Shown here piece after piece: positions 1 to 7,688 of a DNA stretch of 64,000 bases. Within the stretch, counting starts at the first letter, position 1. Each line of letters opens with the position of its first letter. The stretch covers positions 186,001 through 250,000 of the forward strand of contig DLST01000017.1 of NCBI GenBank assembly GCA_002500745.1, given 5' to 3'. This stretch comes from Sphingobacterium sp. UBA7855 (GTDB lineage: Bacteria; Bacteroidota; Bacteroidia; Sphingobacteriales; Sphingobacteriaceae). Under the pieces are notes generated by a model, which saw only the letters and a list, made by a program, of their open reading frames with translations, did no database searches and was not told where the DNA came from. Both the position numbers and the translations under genes were made by a program.

Positions 1-1
1 A

Positions 2-445
2 AAAAACCTGATCGCTGCAGATAACTACACTGTGAACAATGGTATCCTTAGCTTGAACAAAGCTAAAATGGCTCCATTGGCAAAATTTAAGTTGATCCAA
101 AACAATGAGCAGCAACTTACTGGAACTTGGGAACTTGATTATATATCAGGCGCACGCATTGCTTTCGACGGTCTATATCCCGACCGTAAACCAACAATGA
201 TCTTTGACACGGTGAGCGGGAAGGTTAATGGCAATAGTAGCTGTAACAACTATAATATGACGTTTAAAACCGATGGAAATAGTATTAGCTTCGGCCCAAT
301 TATGTCAACAAAAATGGCATGCGAGGGGAATGGTGAAGCAACTTTTTTCTCTACCTTAAAAAAGGTGAACACATACAGTATCAGCGAGAATACCCTAACA
401 TTTGTGATGGGAGATATCGCCATAATGCGGTTTAAACGCAAATAG
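2..445 (+). CDS. META (HslJ-like) domain protein, 5' end outside window
   Basis: The reading frame is open to the left edge, so the gene starts before the window. The visible part ends with a full META/DUF306 (HslJ-like) domain: LTGTWELDYISG, then GNSSCNNYN, then MACEGNGEATFFSTL and a final beta strand ending RFKRK. The short stretch before it (YTVNNGILSLNKAKMAPLAKF-like) resembles the last strand of another META domain, so the protein probably carries two in tandem. META proteins in Bacteroidota are usually envelope proteins of unknown role; HslJ of E. coli is linked to novobiocin resistance. Domain call is firm, function unknown. A terminator follows the stop. Confidence 0.8.
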   Translation, partial: KNLIAADNYTVNNGILSLNKAKMAPLAKFKLIQNNEQQLTGTWELDYISGARIAFDGLYPDRKPTMIFDTVSGKVNGNSSCNNYNMTFKTDGNSISFGPIMSTKMACEGNGEATFFSTLKKVNTYSISENTLTFVMGDIAIMRFKRK

Positions 446-479
446 CCAGGTTCAGGCTGCATTTAATTTAGCGAAATAA

Positions 480-502
480 GGGCTTTGCTGCTAACAAAGC
501 CC
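480..502. terminator. Rho-independent terminator between convergent genes
   Basis: GGGCTTTG (480-487) pairs with CAAAGCCC (495-502), followed by TTTTT. It ends the META gene and, being A-rich on the left, may also serve the convergent acyl-CoA dehydrogenase gene. Confidence 0.8.
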
Positions 503-551
503 TTTTTAGTCATTCTCTACAGCGGGAAACGGAAAGCTAGCCGGAAGGCGG

Positions 552-1901
552 CTAAACGAAAGCACTAAATCCCGTTATGCTTCGACCAACAATGAGTGAA
601 TTAATCTCTTTTGTTCCCTCGTAGGAATAAATTGCTTCTGCATCCGCCAGAAATCGCGCGACATTATACTCTAACAAAATACCATTGCCCCCCATCACTT
701 CACGGGCTTTGGAAACAATATCTCTCGTACGCAAAGAGCAGAACACTTTTGCCAGCGAAGCATGTTCATCTCTTAAATCGCCTTTGTCCTGAAGTTCAGA
801 CAACCTAAAGACTAGCGTTTGCATAGCGGTCAAATTGGATAACATTTCAACCAGGTGATTCTGAATAAGCTGAAAAGAGGCGATTGGCTTACCAAACTGC
901 TTCCTTTTTCGGGTATAATCCAATGCATTTTCATAGGCTCCTCTAGCACAGCCCACAGCCATCCAGGCGACTCCAGCCCGCGTCATCTGAAGAACCTTAC
1001 CTGTATCTTTAAAGGAGTTTGCCTGTTGTAAGCGGTCACTTTCAGGAATGATGCAATGATTTAAAGTAATAAGGCCGTTCTGAACAATACGCAATGCCAT
1101 CTTATCTTTGATCTTTTCGACAGAAAAACCTGGGTTATCCTTCCGTACAATAAAACCTTTGACTTCTCCATCATCGAGATCTCTAGCCCATATAATTGTG
1201 AGATCGGAAAAAGTGGAATTTCCGATCCATTTTTTCTGACCATTCAAAACCCACCCTTCGCTTGTTTTTTTACAAGTTGTCGTCAATCCGCCCGCGGCTC
1301 CCGAGCCGACTTCAGGTTCTGTTAATCCGAAAGCGCCTATCACCTGCATCTGCTGCATCTTGGGCAACCACTCTTGCTTTTGTTCTTCAGATCCGCAAAG
1401 ATAAATTGACCCCATTGCTAAACCACTTTGTACCCCAAAGAATGTTGCTACAGAAGCATCCACACGCGCTATCTCAGCTGCTATAATTCCTTCCATCAAA
1501 GAACTTCCGCCCATACAGCCATACCCATTGTATGTATAGCCGCAAATATTTAAAGCTGCTAGTTTGGGTACGATTTCGAAAGGAAATTCATCTCTCAACC
1601 AATATTTATTGACTATTGGTTTGACTTCGGTCTCCATAAATTCTCTCACCTTCAATTGTAAAGCTCGGTCGGTATCGTTCAATTTACTATCCATCGCATA
1701 GAAGTCACCATTAATAGGAGGTAATTCTTTTTTCTCTTTTCCTGCACTCAGCATTTTCATTAAACCATGCAGCTGTTTATCATCCATTTTTGATACAGCA
1801 TCCATTACTGCTCCCAAATCCACTTTCTTCGATATTTCTTCCAATTTGCCAAAGTCTATTGATTTTGCCAAATCCATTATATTCTTTACTTTATCAAACA
1901 T
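552..1901 (-). CDS. Acyl-CoA dehydrogenase, glutaryl-CoA-dehydrogenase-like
   Basis: FAD-dependent acyl-CoA dehydrogenase of 449 residues when started at the ATG at 1901 (MFDKVKNIMDLAK); a longer frame to 1943 adds an unlikely basic tail. FAD/substrate motif LTEPEVGSG lies in the middle domain and the C-terminal SYEGTKEINSLIVGR carries the presumed catalytic Glu (about residue 428), the position used by glutaryl-CoA dehydrogenases. Roughly 60 N-terminal residues precede the normal start of the family; they are helical, Lys/Asp-rich and contain repeated amphipathic segments. Monocistronic, convergent with the META gene. The substrate cannot be fixed from sequence; straight short-chain acyl-CoA is also possible. 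Confidence 0.88.
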   Translation of the reverse strand: MFDKVKNIMDLAKSIDFGKLEEISKKVDLGAVMDAVSKMDDKQLHGLMKMLSAGKEKKELPPINGDFYAMDSKLNDTDRALQLKVREFMETEVKPIVNKYWLRDEFPFEIVPKLAALNICGYTYNGYGCMGGSSLMEGIIAAEIARVDASVATFFGVQSGLAMGSIYLCGSEEQKQEWLPKMQQMQVIGAFGLTEPEVGSGAAGGLTTTCKKTSEGWVLNGQKKWIGNSTFSDLTIIWARDLDDGEVKGFIVRKDNPGFSVEKIKDKMALRIVQNGLITLNHCIIPESDRLQQANSFKDTGKVLQMTRAGVAWMAVGCARGAYENALDYTRKRKQFGKPIASFQLIQNHLVEMLSNLTAMQTLVFRLSELQDKGDLRDEHASLAKVFCSLRTRDIVSKAREVMGGNGILLEYNVARFLADAEAIYSYEGTKEINSLIVGRSITGFSAFV

Positions 1902-2004
1902 ATTGCAATTTCTTTTTAAGCGTTTACTTCTTAAAATAAGCAAAATAATCGAAAATTGTTTGTTATCAGTACCATCTTATCCCCAGACTGGCTAAAAATA
2001 AGTT

Positions 2005-2092
2005 CACACAAGCTCAGCACAATAAACACACAAGAACGGCACAACAAACACACAAGCTCAGCACAACAAACACACAAGAACGGCACAACGAT
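2005..2092. repeat. Four tandem 22-bp units forming two 44-bp higher-order units
   Basis: Units at 2005-2026, 2027-2048, 2049-2070 and 2071-2092 all begin CACACAAG. Units 1 and 3 continue CTCAGCACAA, units 2 and 4 continue AACGGCACAAC, so the array is an A-B-A-B pattern. There are no spacers. It lies in the 398-bp gap between the acyl-CoA dehydrogenase start and the first small lipoprotein. The rest of that gap holds a small inverted repeat (CTTAGC 2101-2106 with GCTAAG 2116-2121) and the promoter-like element of the lipoprotein gene. Confidence 0.9.
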
Positions 2093-2224
2093 CACCCTTT
2101 CTTAGCCCTTGTTAAGCTAAGGGATGACACAAGCCGAGACTTTTGGGATAGCATTTTATTTTAAATAAATTAAACATCTTAAAATCAGCTATTTATATAA
2201 AATTTTAAAAAAAGATTATTTTTT

Positions 2225-2254
2225 GGGTTACCTTTTTTGGTTACGTGTATTAAC
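2225..2254 (+). promoter_or_regulatory. Promoter-like element GGGTTACC-N14-GTATTAAC upstream of first lipoprotein
   Basis: GGGTTACC at 2225-2232 and GTATTAAC at 2247-2254, 14 bases apart and about 45 bases before the ATG. The same two boxes with the same spacing occur upstream of the neighbouring paralogue (2600-2629). It does not match the usual TTTG / TAnnTTTG promoter, so an alternative sigma factor or an activator site is inferred. Confidence 0.55.
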
Positions 2255-2299
2255 AGATGAAAAAGAAAATTATTTCAATTTAAATTAGAAAATTAGAAA

Positions 2300-2524
2300 A
2301 TGAAAAACGCATTAAAATTCGGTTTCTTAGGTTTAGCTTTAACTGTAGCTTTCGCATCTTGTAACAATTCAGAGAAAAAATCTGAAGGTGCTGCAGATTC
2401 AGCTTCTGCTTTAGTTGATTCAGCTGCTAACACTTTGGATTCAGCTGCTAACCACGTAGATTCAGCTGCTGTTAAAGTTGATTCTGCTGCTGCTAAAGTT
2501 GATTCAGCTGCTACTAAAAAATAA
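2300..2524 (+). CDS. Small lipoprotein with 7-residue repeats, copy 1
   Basis: A 74-residue predicted lipoprotein. Residues 1-20 are a signal peptide with hydrophobic core and lipobox ending FAS-C21, so Cys21 should be acylated and the mature protein anchored to a membrane. The mature part (about 53 residues) is built from five near-identical heptads of the form xVDSAAx, low in charge except for Asp and Lys. This is reminiscent in layout, not in sequence, of Braun-type lipoproteins that form helical coiled coils. It has a close paralogue 146 bp downstream with an almost identical signal peptide at DNA level. No functional family is recognised. Each copy has its own promoter-like element and terminator. 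Confidence 0.85.
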   Translation: MKNALKFGFLGLALTVAFASCNNSEKKSEGAADSASALVDSAANTLDSAANHVDSAAVKVDSAAAKVDSAATKK

Positions 2525-2548
2525 TTTAGGACTGAATAAAGCTTTTGG

Positions 2549-2573
2549 AAGGCCTTTTTTAACAAAAGGTCTT
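2549..2573 (+). terminator. Terminator of first small lipoprotein
   Basis: AAGGCCTTTT (2549-2558) pairs with AAAAGGTCTT (2564-2573, one G-U pair), followed by a T-rich run. Confidence 0.7.
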
Positions 2574-2599
2574 TCTTTTTTCAAAAAGAGAAAAATCTG

Positions 2600-2629
2600 G
2601 GGTTACCTTTTTAATATAACGGTATTAAC
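2600..2629 (+). promoter_or_regulatory. Promoter-like element GGGTTACC-N14-GTATTAAC upstream of second lipoprotein
   Basis: GGGTTACC at 2600-2607 and GTATTAAC at 2622-2629, identical boxes and identical spacing to the element at 2225-2254, about 40 bases before the ATG. The spacer sequence itself differs between the two copies apart from its T-rich start, which argues that the boxes are under selection. Confidence 0.55.
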
Positions 2630-2669
2630 CCCTAAATAACAAGATTTAAAAATATTTAATTTTAATAAA

Positions 2670-2894
2670 ATGAAAAACGCATTCAAATTCGGTTTCTTAG
2701 GTTTAGCTTTAACATTAGCTTTCGCATCATGTGGTGAAACTGGTAAAACAACTGATGCTGCTACTGATTCAGCTAATGTTGCTTTAGATTCAGCTAACAC
2801 ACAATTAGATTCAGCAAAAACTGCTGTGGATTCAGCAAAATCAGCTGTAGATTCAGCTGAGGCTAAAGTTGATTCAACTAAAGCTGCTCACTAA
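2670..2894 (+). CDS. Small lipoprotein with 7-residue repeats, copy 2
   Basis: Paralogue of the preceding gene: 74 residues, same signal peptide and lipobox (FAS-C21), then five heptads of the form xLDSAxT / xVDSAxx with Lys at some outer positions (LDSANTQ, LDSAKTA, VDSAKSA, VDSAEAK). The heptads have diverged more than the signal peptide. Periodic small hydrophobic residues every seven positions suggest a helical or coiled-coil rod anchored by the lipid. Function unknown; an envelope spacer or abundant stress lipoprotein is a guess from layout and from the shared promoter element. Confidence 0.85.
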   Translation: MKNAFKFGFLGLALTLAFASCGETGKTTDAATDSANVALDSANTQLDSAKTAVDSAKSAVDSAEAKVDSTKAAH

Positions 2895-2925
2895 TTTTCT
2901 GAAATAGAATTTAGACTTTATAAAA

Positions 2926-2949
2926 AAGCTTCCTTCACTAAGGAGGCTT
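2926..2949 (+). terminator. Terminator of second small lipoprotein
   Basis: AAGCTTCCTT (2926-2935), loop CACT, AAGGAGGCTT (2940-2949), then a T run. Confidence 0.8.
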
Positions 2950-2971
2950 TTTTTATATCTGTGCCAATTAA

Positions 2972-3003
2972 ATTGCTAAGCTCCAAGCATTTTTTTACCT
3001 TTG
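2972..3003 (+). promoter_or_regulatory. purB promoter
   Basis: Perfect -7 box TACCTTTG at 2996-3003 with ATTG at 2972-2975 in the -33 position (20-base gap), 20 bases before the purB ATG. Matches the Bacteroidota housekeeping sigma consensus. Confidence 0.6.
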
Positions 3004-3022
3004 CCAAAAAATCATTCAATCT

Positions 3023-4372
3023 ATGGCTTTATCATCTTTAACAGCAGTTACTCCTATCGACGGACGCTATTACAATAACACTCATGAACTTTCAGCATTT
3101 TTTTCTGAATTTGCTTTAATAAAATATCGCGTACGCGTAGAAGTGGAATATTTTATTGCATTAGGTGAATCAGGTATTGCCCAATTGCAACAATTTGACA
3201 AAAGTCTAAATGAGAAATTGCGTGATATTTATAGGAATTTTTCTGAGGAAGATGCTATTTGGATCAAAAACACAGAGAAAGTTACGAACCATGATGTTAA
3301 AGCCGTTGAATATTTTCTAAAAGACCAATTTGAAAAATTAGGCCTACAAGACTACCTTGAATTTATTCATTTTGGTTTAACTTCCCAAGATATCAATAAT
3401 ACAGCTATTCCGCTTTCTTGGAAAGAAGCCATAAAAGAAAGCTACTCGCCAGCGATTAACGAGTTACTTCATGAATTAAAATCATTAGCGACGACATGGG
3501 CAGGTATTCCGATGTTGGCCCGTACCCATGGACAGCCAGCATCTCCAACTCGATTGGGCAAAGAGTTTTATGTTTTTATTGAACGAATAGAGCGACAGTT
3601 ACAACTACTCAACCAAGTTCCATATTCCGCCAAATTTGGTGGCGCAACAGGTAATTTCAATGCGCATCAGGTTGCTTACCCGGAAACCAATTGGATCAAT
3701 TTTGGAAATAATTTTGTCAACAATGTCTTGGGTTTAGACCGATCACAAACCACAACGCAAATTGAACATTACGATAATTTTGCGGCGAGTTGCGATGCTT
3801 TAAAACGCATAAACAATATCCTAATCGACTTATGCCGTGACATCTGGACTTATATTTCGATGGATTATTTTAAACAAAAAATCACTGCAGGACAGATCGG
3901 TTCATCTGCTATGCCCCATAAGGTCAACCCAATTGACTTTGAAAATGCAGAAGGAAATTTGGGCATCGCAAATGCTATTTTCGAGCATCTCTCCGCTAAA
4001 TTACCGATTTCACGTCTTCAGCGTGATTTAACAGATTCGACAGTTTTACGTAATATTGGTGTTCCATTTGCGCACACGCTCATTGCCGTTAAATCGACAT
4101 TGAGAGGTTTACGTAAATTGATTTTAAACGAACAGGCATTGGCTGATGACCTTGAAAATAACTGGGCTGTTGTGGCCGAAGCATTACAAACCATATTAAG
4201 AAGAGAAGGCTATCCAAAACCGTACGAAGCTCTGAAAGATCTTACACGCACAAACACGCGGGTAACGAAAGAGACAATCGCAACGTTTGTCGATCAGCTT
4301 CATGTTTCCGATAAAGTTAAAGCAGAACTGAAAGCGATCAGTCCTGCTAACTATACGGGTGTCACTTTATAA
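3023..4372 (+). CDS. purB: Adenylosuccinate lyase
   Basis: Cytosolic enzyme of purine synthesis that splits fumarate from SAICAR and from adenylosuccinate. 449 residues, full length for the longer E. coli-like PurB type. The fumarase/aspartase superfamily signature SSAMPHKVNP is at about residues 294-303, with the flexible catalytic-loop Ser in it; other conserved blocks are TPIDGRY near the N terminus, ARTHGQPASPT and HFGLTSQDINNT. Own promoter upstream; followed at 73 bp by an Nfu gene, so possibly partly co-transcribed. Confidence 0.97.
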   Translation: MALSSLTAVTPIDGRYYNNTHELSAFFSEFALIKYRVRVEVEYFIALGESGIAQLQQFDKSLNEKLRDIYRNFSEEDAIWIKNTEKVTNHDVKAVEYFLKDQFEKLGLQDYLEFIHFGLTSQDINNTAIPLSWKEAIKESYSPAINELLHELKSLATTWAGIPMLARTHGQPASPTRLGKEFYVFIERIERQLQLLNQVPYSAKFGGATGNFNAHQVAYPETNWINFGNNFVNNVLGLDRSQTTTQIEHYDNFAASCDALKRINNILIDLCRDIWTYISMDYFKQKITAGQIGSSAMPHKVNPIDFENAEGNLGIANAIFEHLSAKLPISRLQRDLTDSTVLRNIGVPFAHTLIAVKSTLRGLRKLILNEQALADDLENNWAVVAEALQTILRREGYPKPYEALKDLTRTNTRVTKETIATFVDQLHVSDKVKAELKAISPANYTGVTL

Positions 4373-4445
4373 GCTTTTACTTATAAATGACCTTAATAAA
4401 GCTCCTTTTGATATATATTTGCTTAGAATAAAAAATAGATAATAC

Positions 4446-5000
4446 ATGGCTACGATTAACGTATATACAGAATCTACACCCAACCCTTCAACCATGAAAT
4501 TTTTGGTCAATAAGTTATTGATCAACGGTAGTGTGGATTTTCCAAATAAAGAGGCAGCACAAGATTCACCGTTTGCACTTGAATTATTCAAATTTAATTT
4601 TGTAAATGGTGTATTTTTCGCGAGTAACTTCGTTACTATTACCAAAACGGAAGATGCAGAATGGGAAGACGTTGAAGCTTTGTTGAAAGATTTTGTAAAA
4701 GGGGCTGTAGAGTCTGAACTTGCTGTAAAAACGGTACACCACGACACAGAAGTGGATTTTGAGGGCACCGAAACTGAAATTAAGATACAACAAGTTTTAC
4801 ACGATTATGTGCGACCTGCTGTTGAACAGGATGGCGGTGCTATACATTATAAATCATTTAATGAAGGTGTGGTGACGGTTGAACTCAAGGGTTCTTGTAG
4901 CGGTTGTCCATCATCTACAATTACTTTAAAAGCAGGCATTGAAGGATTGTTGAAGCGCATGGTTCCGGAAGTGACTGAAGTTGTTGCTGAAGCCATGTAA
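4446..5000 (+). CDS. NifU/Nfu-type Fe-S scaffold or carrier protein
   Basis: 184 residues with two domains: an N-terminal Nfu_N domain (TESTPNPSTMKF, residues 5-16, then the FPNKEAAQDSPFA region) and a C-terminal NifU-like domain with the cluster-binding C151-SG-C154 motif in KGSCSGCPSS. Proteins of this layout (human NFU1, bacterial Nfu) carry a 4Fe-4S cluster between two monomers and deliver it to target enzymes. No suf genes are visible nearby. A strong terminator follows. Confidence 0.92.
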   Translation: MATINVYTESTPNPSTMKFLVNKLLINGSVDFPNKEAAQDSPFALELFKFNFVNGVFFASNFVTITKTEDAEWEDVEALLKDFVKGAVESELAVKTVHHDTEVDFEGTETEIKIQQVLHDYVRPAVEQDGGAIHYKSFNEGVVTVELKGSCSGCPSSTITLKAGIEGLLKRMVPEVTEVVAEAM

Positions 5001-5021
5001 TCTCAGCTTCACACTTATAAT

Positions 5022-5062
5022 AAAAAAAGGATTCGGCATGAGTAATGCTGAATCCTTTTTTT
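5022..5062 (+). terminator. Terminator after nfu
   Basis: An 18-base arm at 5022-5039 (A-run then GGATTCGGCAT) pairs with 5045-5062 (ATGCTGAATCC then T-run). It ends the purB-nfu region. Confidence 0.85.
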
Positions 5063-5284
5063 ATGTCCGGTAATGCAAAAGGTCTGAAAATATCCAGCGT
5101 ATCGATATACTGGTCAGGTAGGCAAAACTCCCTGGCTACAACAGCATTTTTTAAGTGTTATCCTGCGAACATTTTTCTAAAGCGGCTTGAGATTCGGTTA
5201 TAAGTCAATATAAATTCATTTTTTAACAAGCATCTAGCTTAAAAATAGTTAACTTTACGACCAATTGTGAAACCAACAAAAAAA

Positions 5285-6133
5285 ATGAGTGCAGATATTA
5301 TCAAACTAGAACAAATTGCATCACAGGTAAGACGTGATATCGTACGTATGGTACACGCTTGTCAATCAGGACACCCAGGTGGTTCGTTAGGTTGTACAGA
5401 TTACTTTGTGGCGCTTTATTTCAATGCAATGAAACGCAATCCTTCCTTTGACATGGATGGAAAAGGAGAAGATCTATTCTTCCTGTCAAATGGACACATC
5501 TCTCCTGTATTTTATAGTACATTGGCACATGCGGGATATTTTGAAGTGAGCGAATTAGCAACGTTCAGAAAAATCAATTCCAGACTTCAGGGTCACCCAA
5601 CAACACACGAGGGCCTTCCGGGCATTCGTATTGCTTCGGGATCTTTGGGCCAAGGATTATCTGTTGCAATTGGTGCCGCACAGGCAAAAAAATTGAATAA
5701 AGACAATAATCTAGTTTATGTATTAATGGGTGATGGTGAATTGCAGGAGGGCCAAGTTTGGGAAGCTGCAATGTATGCGCCACACAACAAAATAGACAAT
5801 TTGATTGCTACTGTTGACTACAACAAAGCGCAAATTGACGGATCTACAGATCAAGTATTATCTCTTGGTGATCTTCGTGCAAAATGGGAAGCTTTTGGCT
5901 GGGATGTGATGGAAATTGCTAAAGGCAATGACATGAATGCTGTTGTTACAGGTTTAGCAGAAGCTAAATCACGTACAGGAAAAGGCAAACCAGTCATTAT
6001 TCTGATGCATACTGAAATGGGTAGCGGTGTTGATTTTATGATGGGTTCTCACAAATGGCATGGTGTTGCGCCAAGTGACGAACAATTGGCGTCGGCGTTG
6101 AATCAGCTTACAGAAACTTTAGGAGATTACTAG
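5285..6133 (+). CDS. Transketolase, N-terminal (thiamine diphosphate) subunit
   Basis: First half of a split transketolase, about 282 residues from the ATG at 5285; an in-frame GTG at 5267 would add only six residues. It contains the thiamine diphosphate/Mg binding motif GDGELQEGQ starting at residue 149 and ending in DYNKAQIDG, plus SGHPGGSL near the N terminus. It transfers two-carbon units in the non-oxidative pentose phosphate pathway together with the product of the next gene, one base downstream. Splitting of transketolase into two genes is known in many bacteria and archaea. Confidence 0.94.
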   Translation: MSADIIKLEQIASQVRRDIVRMVHACQSGHPGGSLGCTDYFVALYFNAMKRNPSFDMDGKGEDLFFLSNGHISPVFYSTLAHAGYFEVSELATFRKINSRLQGHPTTHEGLPGIRIASGSLGQGLSVAIGAAQAKKLNKDNNLVYVLMGDGELQEGQVWEAAMYAPHNKIDNLIATVDYNKAQIDGSTDQVLSLGDLRAKWEAFGWDVMEIAKGNDMNAVVTGLAEAKSRTGKGKPVIILMHTEMGSGVDFMMGSHKWHGVAPSDEQLASALNQLTETLGDY

Positions 6134-6134
6134 A

Positions 6135-7088
6135 ATGAAAAAATATACTTATACAGAGTCAAAAGATACACGTTCAGGATTCGGAGCGGGTTTATTGGAA
6201 GCGGGAAAGCAAGATGAAAATGTGGTTGCGTTATGTGCCGATTTGATTGGTTCATTAAAAATGAACGATTTTATTAAAGAGTTTCCAGAGCGCTTTTTCC
6301 AAATCGGTATTGCGGAAGCAAATATGATGGGTATTGCAGCCGGGTTGACTATTGGCGGTAAAATCCCATTCACGGGTACGTTTGCAAATTTCTCTACTGG
6401 CCGTGTTTACGATCAAATTCGCCAATCGATCGCATACTCTGACAAAAATGTAAAAATTGCTGCATCGCATGCGGGCTTGACATTGGGTGAAGATGGTGCA
6501 ACTCACCAAATCTTAGAAGATATTGGTTTGATGAAAATGCTACCAGGAATGACGGTGATCAATCCTTGCGATTTTAATCAAACAAAAGCGGCTACTATTG
6601 CAGTAGCTAAATACGAAGGTCCAGTTTATTTGCGTTTTGGCCGTCCTGTGGTTCCTAACTTCACTCCTGCTGATCAAGAATTTGTGATCGGTAAGGCAAT
6701 ATTATTAAATGAAGGAACGGATGTTACGATTATTGCTACAGGTCATCTTGTATGGGAAGCTATCCAAGCTGGTGAGAAATTGGCGGAATTAGGCATTAAC
6801 GCCGAAATTATCAATATCCATACTATCAAACCTTTGGATGAGGAGGCTATTTTGAAATCTGTTGCCAAAACGAAATGTGTGGTAACGGCAGAAGAGCATA
6901 ATCGTCTTGGTGGTTTAGGTGATAGCGTGGCTCAGGTACTAACAAGGGAGTTACCTACTCCACAAGAGTATGTTGCTGTCAATGACAGTTTTGGGGAATC
7001 AGGTACTCCTGCTCAATTGATGGAGAAATACGGTTTGAATGCAGCGGCTATTGTTGCAGCGGCTCAAAAAGTAATCAAAAGAAAATAA
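6135..7088 (+). CDS. Transketolase, C-terminal (pyrimidine-binding) subunit
   Basis: 317 residues covering the Tkt pyrimidine-binding domain (FFQIGIAEANMMGIAAGL includes the conserved Glu that activates the cofactor; SHAGLTLGEDGATHQ) and the C-terminal transketolase domain (VVTAEEHNRLGGLGD). It begins one base after the stop of the partner subunit, so the two are translated as a pair. The sigma factor gene starts 21 bp later and may share the transcript. Confidence 0.94.
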   Translation: MKKYTYTESKDTRSGFGAGLLEAGKQDENVVALCADLIGSLKMNDFIKEFPERFFQIGIAEANMMGIAAGLTIGGKIPFTGTFANFSTGRVYDQIRQSIAYSDKNVKIAASHAGLTLGEDGATHQILEDIGLMKMLPGMTVINPCDFNQTKAATIAVAKYEGPVYLRFGRPVVPNFTPADQEFVIGKAILLNEGTDVTIIATGHLVWEAIQAGEKLAELGINAEIINIHTIKPLDEEAILKSVAKTKCVVTAEEHNRLGGLGDSVAQVLTRELPTPQEYVAVNDSFGESGTPAQLMEKYGLNAAAIVAAAQKVIKRK

Positions 7089-7109
7089 CAATACTACGCA
7101 GGTCAATAT

Positions 7110-7655
7110 ATGGATGACGCTTTAATTATAGCAAAATTCGCTGAAGAGAGTACGCGAGAAGAAGCTTTCCGTTTATTGTTGAAGAAATATCAACAGAAGA
7201 TTTATTGGCATGTGCGAAGAATGGTCATCGATCATGACGATGCGGACGATGTTGTACAGGATATCTTTGTGAAAGTATGGAAGAATCTTGGAAACTTTCG
7301 AGAAGACTCTCAACTATATACTTGGCTCTATCGCATTGCAACAAATGAATGCATCACCTTCTTAAATAAGAAAAAACAAAAGCAGAACGTGTCGTTGGAT
7401 GACGACACGACTGCTTATTTGGCTGAAACACTTGCTGATGGCAACTACTTCAACGGCGACAAAGCTCAAATGAAATTACAACAGGCACTGTTGACCTTGC
7501 CGGAGAAACAGAAATTGGTTTTCAATATGAAGTATTTTGAAGACATGAAATATGAAGAGATTTCAGAAGTTCTCGGAACAAGTGTTGGAGCGCTTAAAGC
7601 TTCATATCATTTAGCCGTCAAAAAAATTGAAGCTTTTTTTAACAACAATGATTAA
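7110..7655 (+). CDS. ECF-family RNA polymerase sigma factor
   Basis: 181 residues with both ECF domains: region 2 (DADDVVQDIFVKVWKNLGNF, then TWLYRIATNECI) and region 4 helix-turn-helix (LPEKQKLVFNMKYFEDMKYEEISEVLGTS). It recruits RNA polymerase to a specific promoter set, unknown here. The following gene, 33 bp downstream, encodes a membrane protein with an intracellular N-terminal part and is the likely anti-sigma partner. Confidence 0.93.
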   Translation: MDDALIIAKFAEESTREEAFRLLLKKYQQKIYWHVRRMVIDHDDADDVVQDIFVKVWKNLGNFREDSQLYTWLYRIATNECITFLNKKKQKQNVSLDDDTTAYLAETLADGNYFNGDKAQMKLQQALLTLPEKQKLVFNMKYFEDMKYEEISEVLGTSVGALKASYHLAVKKIEAFFNNND

Positions 7656-7688
7656 ACCTTTTGGCTAAATCGGGTTCTAAAAGATACT

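Noticed and set aside
2005..2092. CRISPR array
   Set aside because: Units are contiguous with no spacers and no cas genes are near.
2293..2800. Long minus-strand frames opposite the two small lipoproteins, with AEST-type repeats
   Set aside because: They only mirror the codon periodicity of the DSAA heptads; no signal peptide or start context, while the plus frames have lipoboxes, promoters and terminators.
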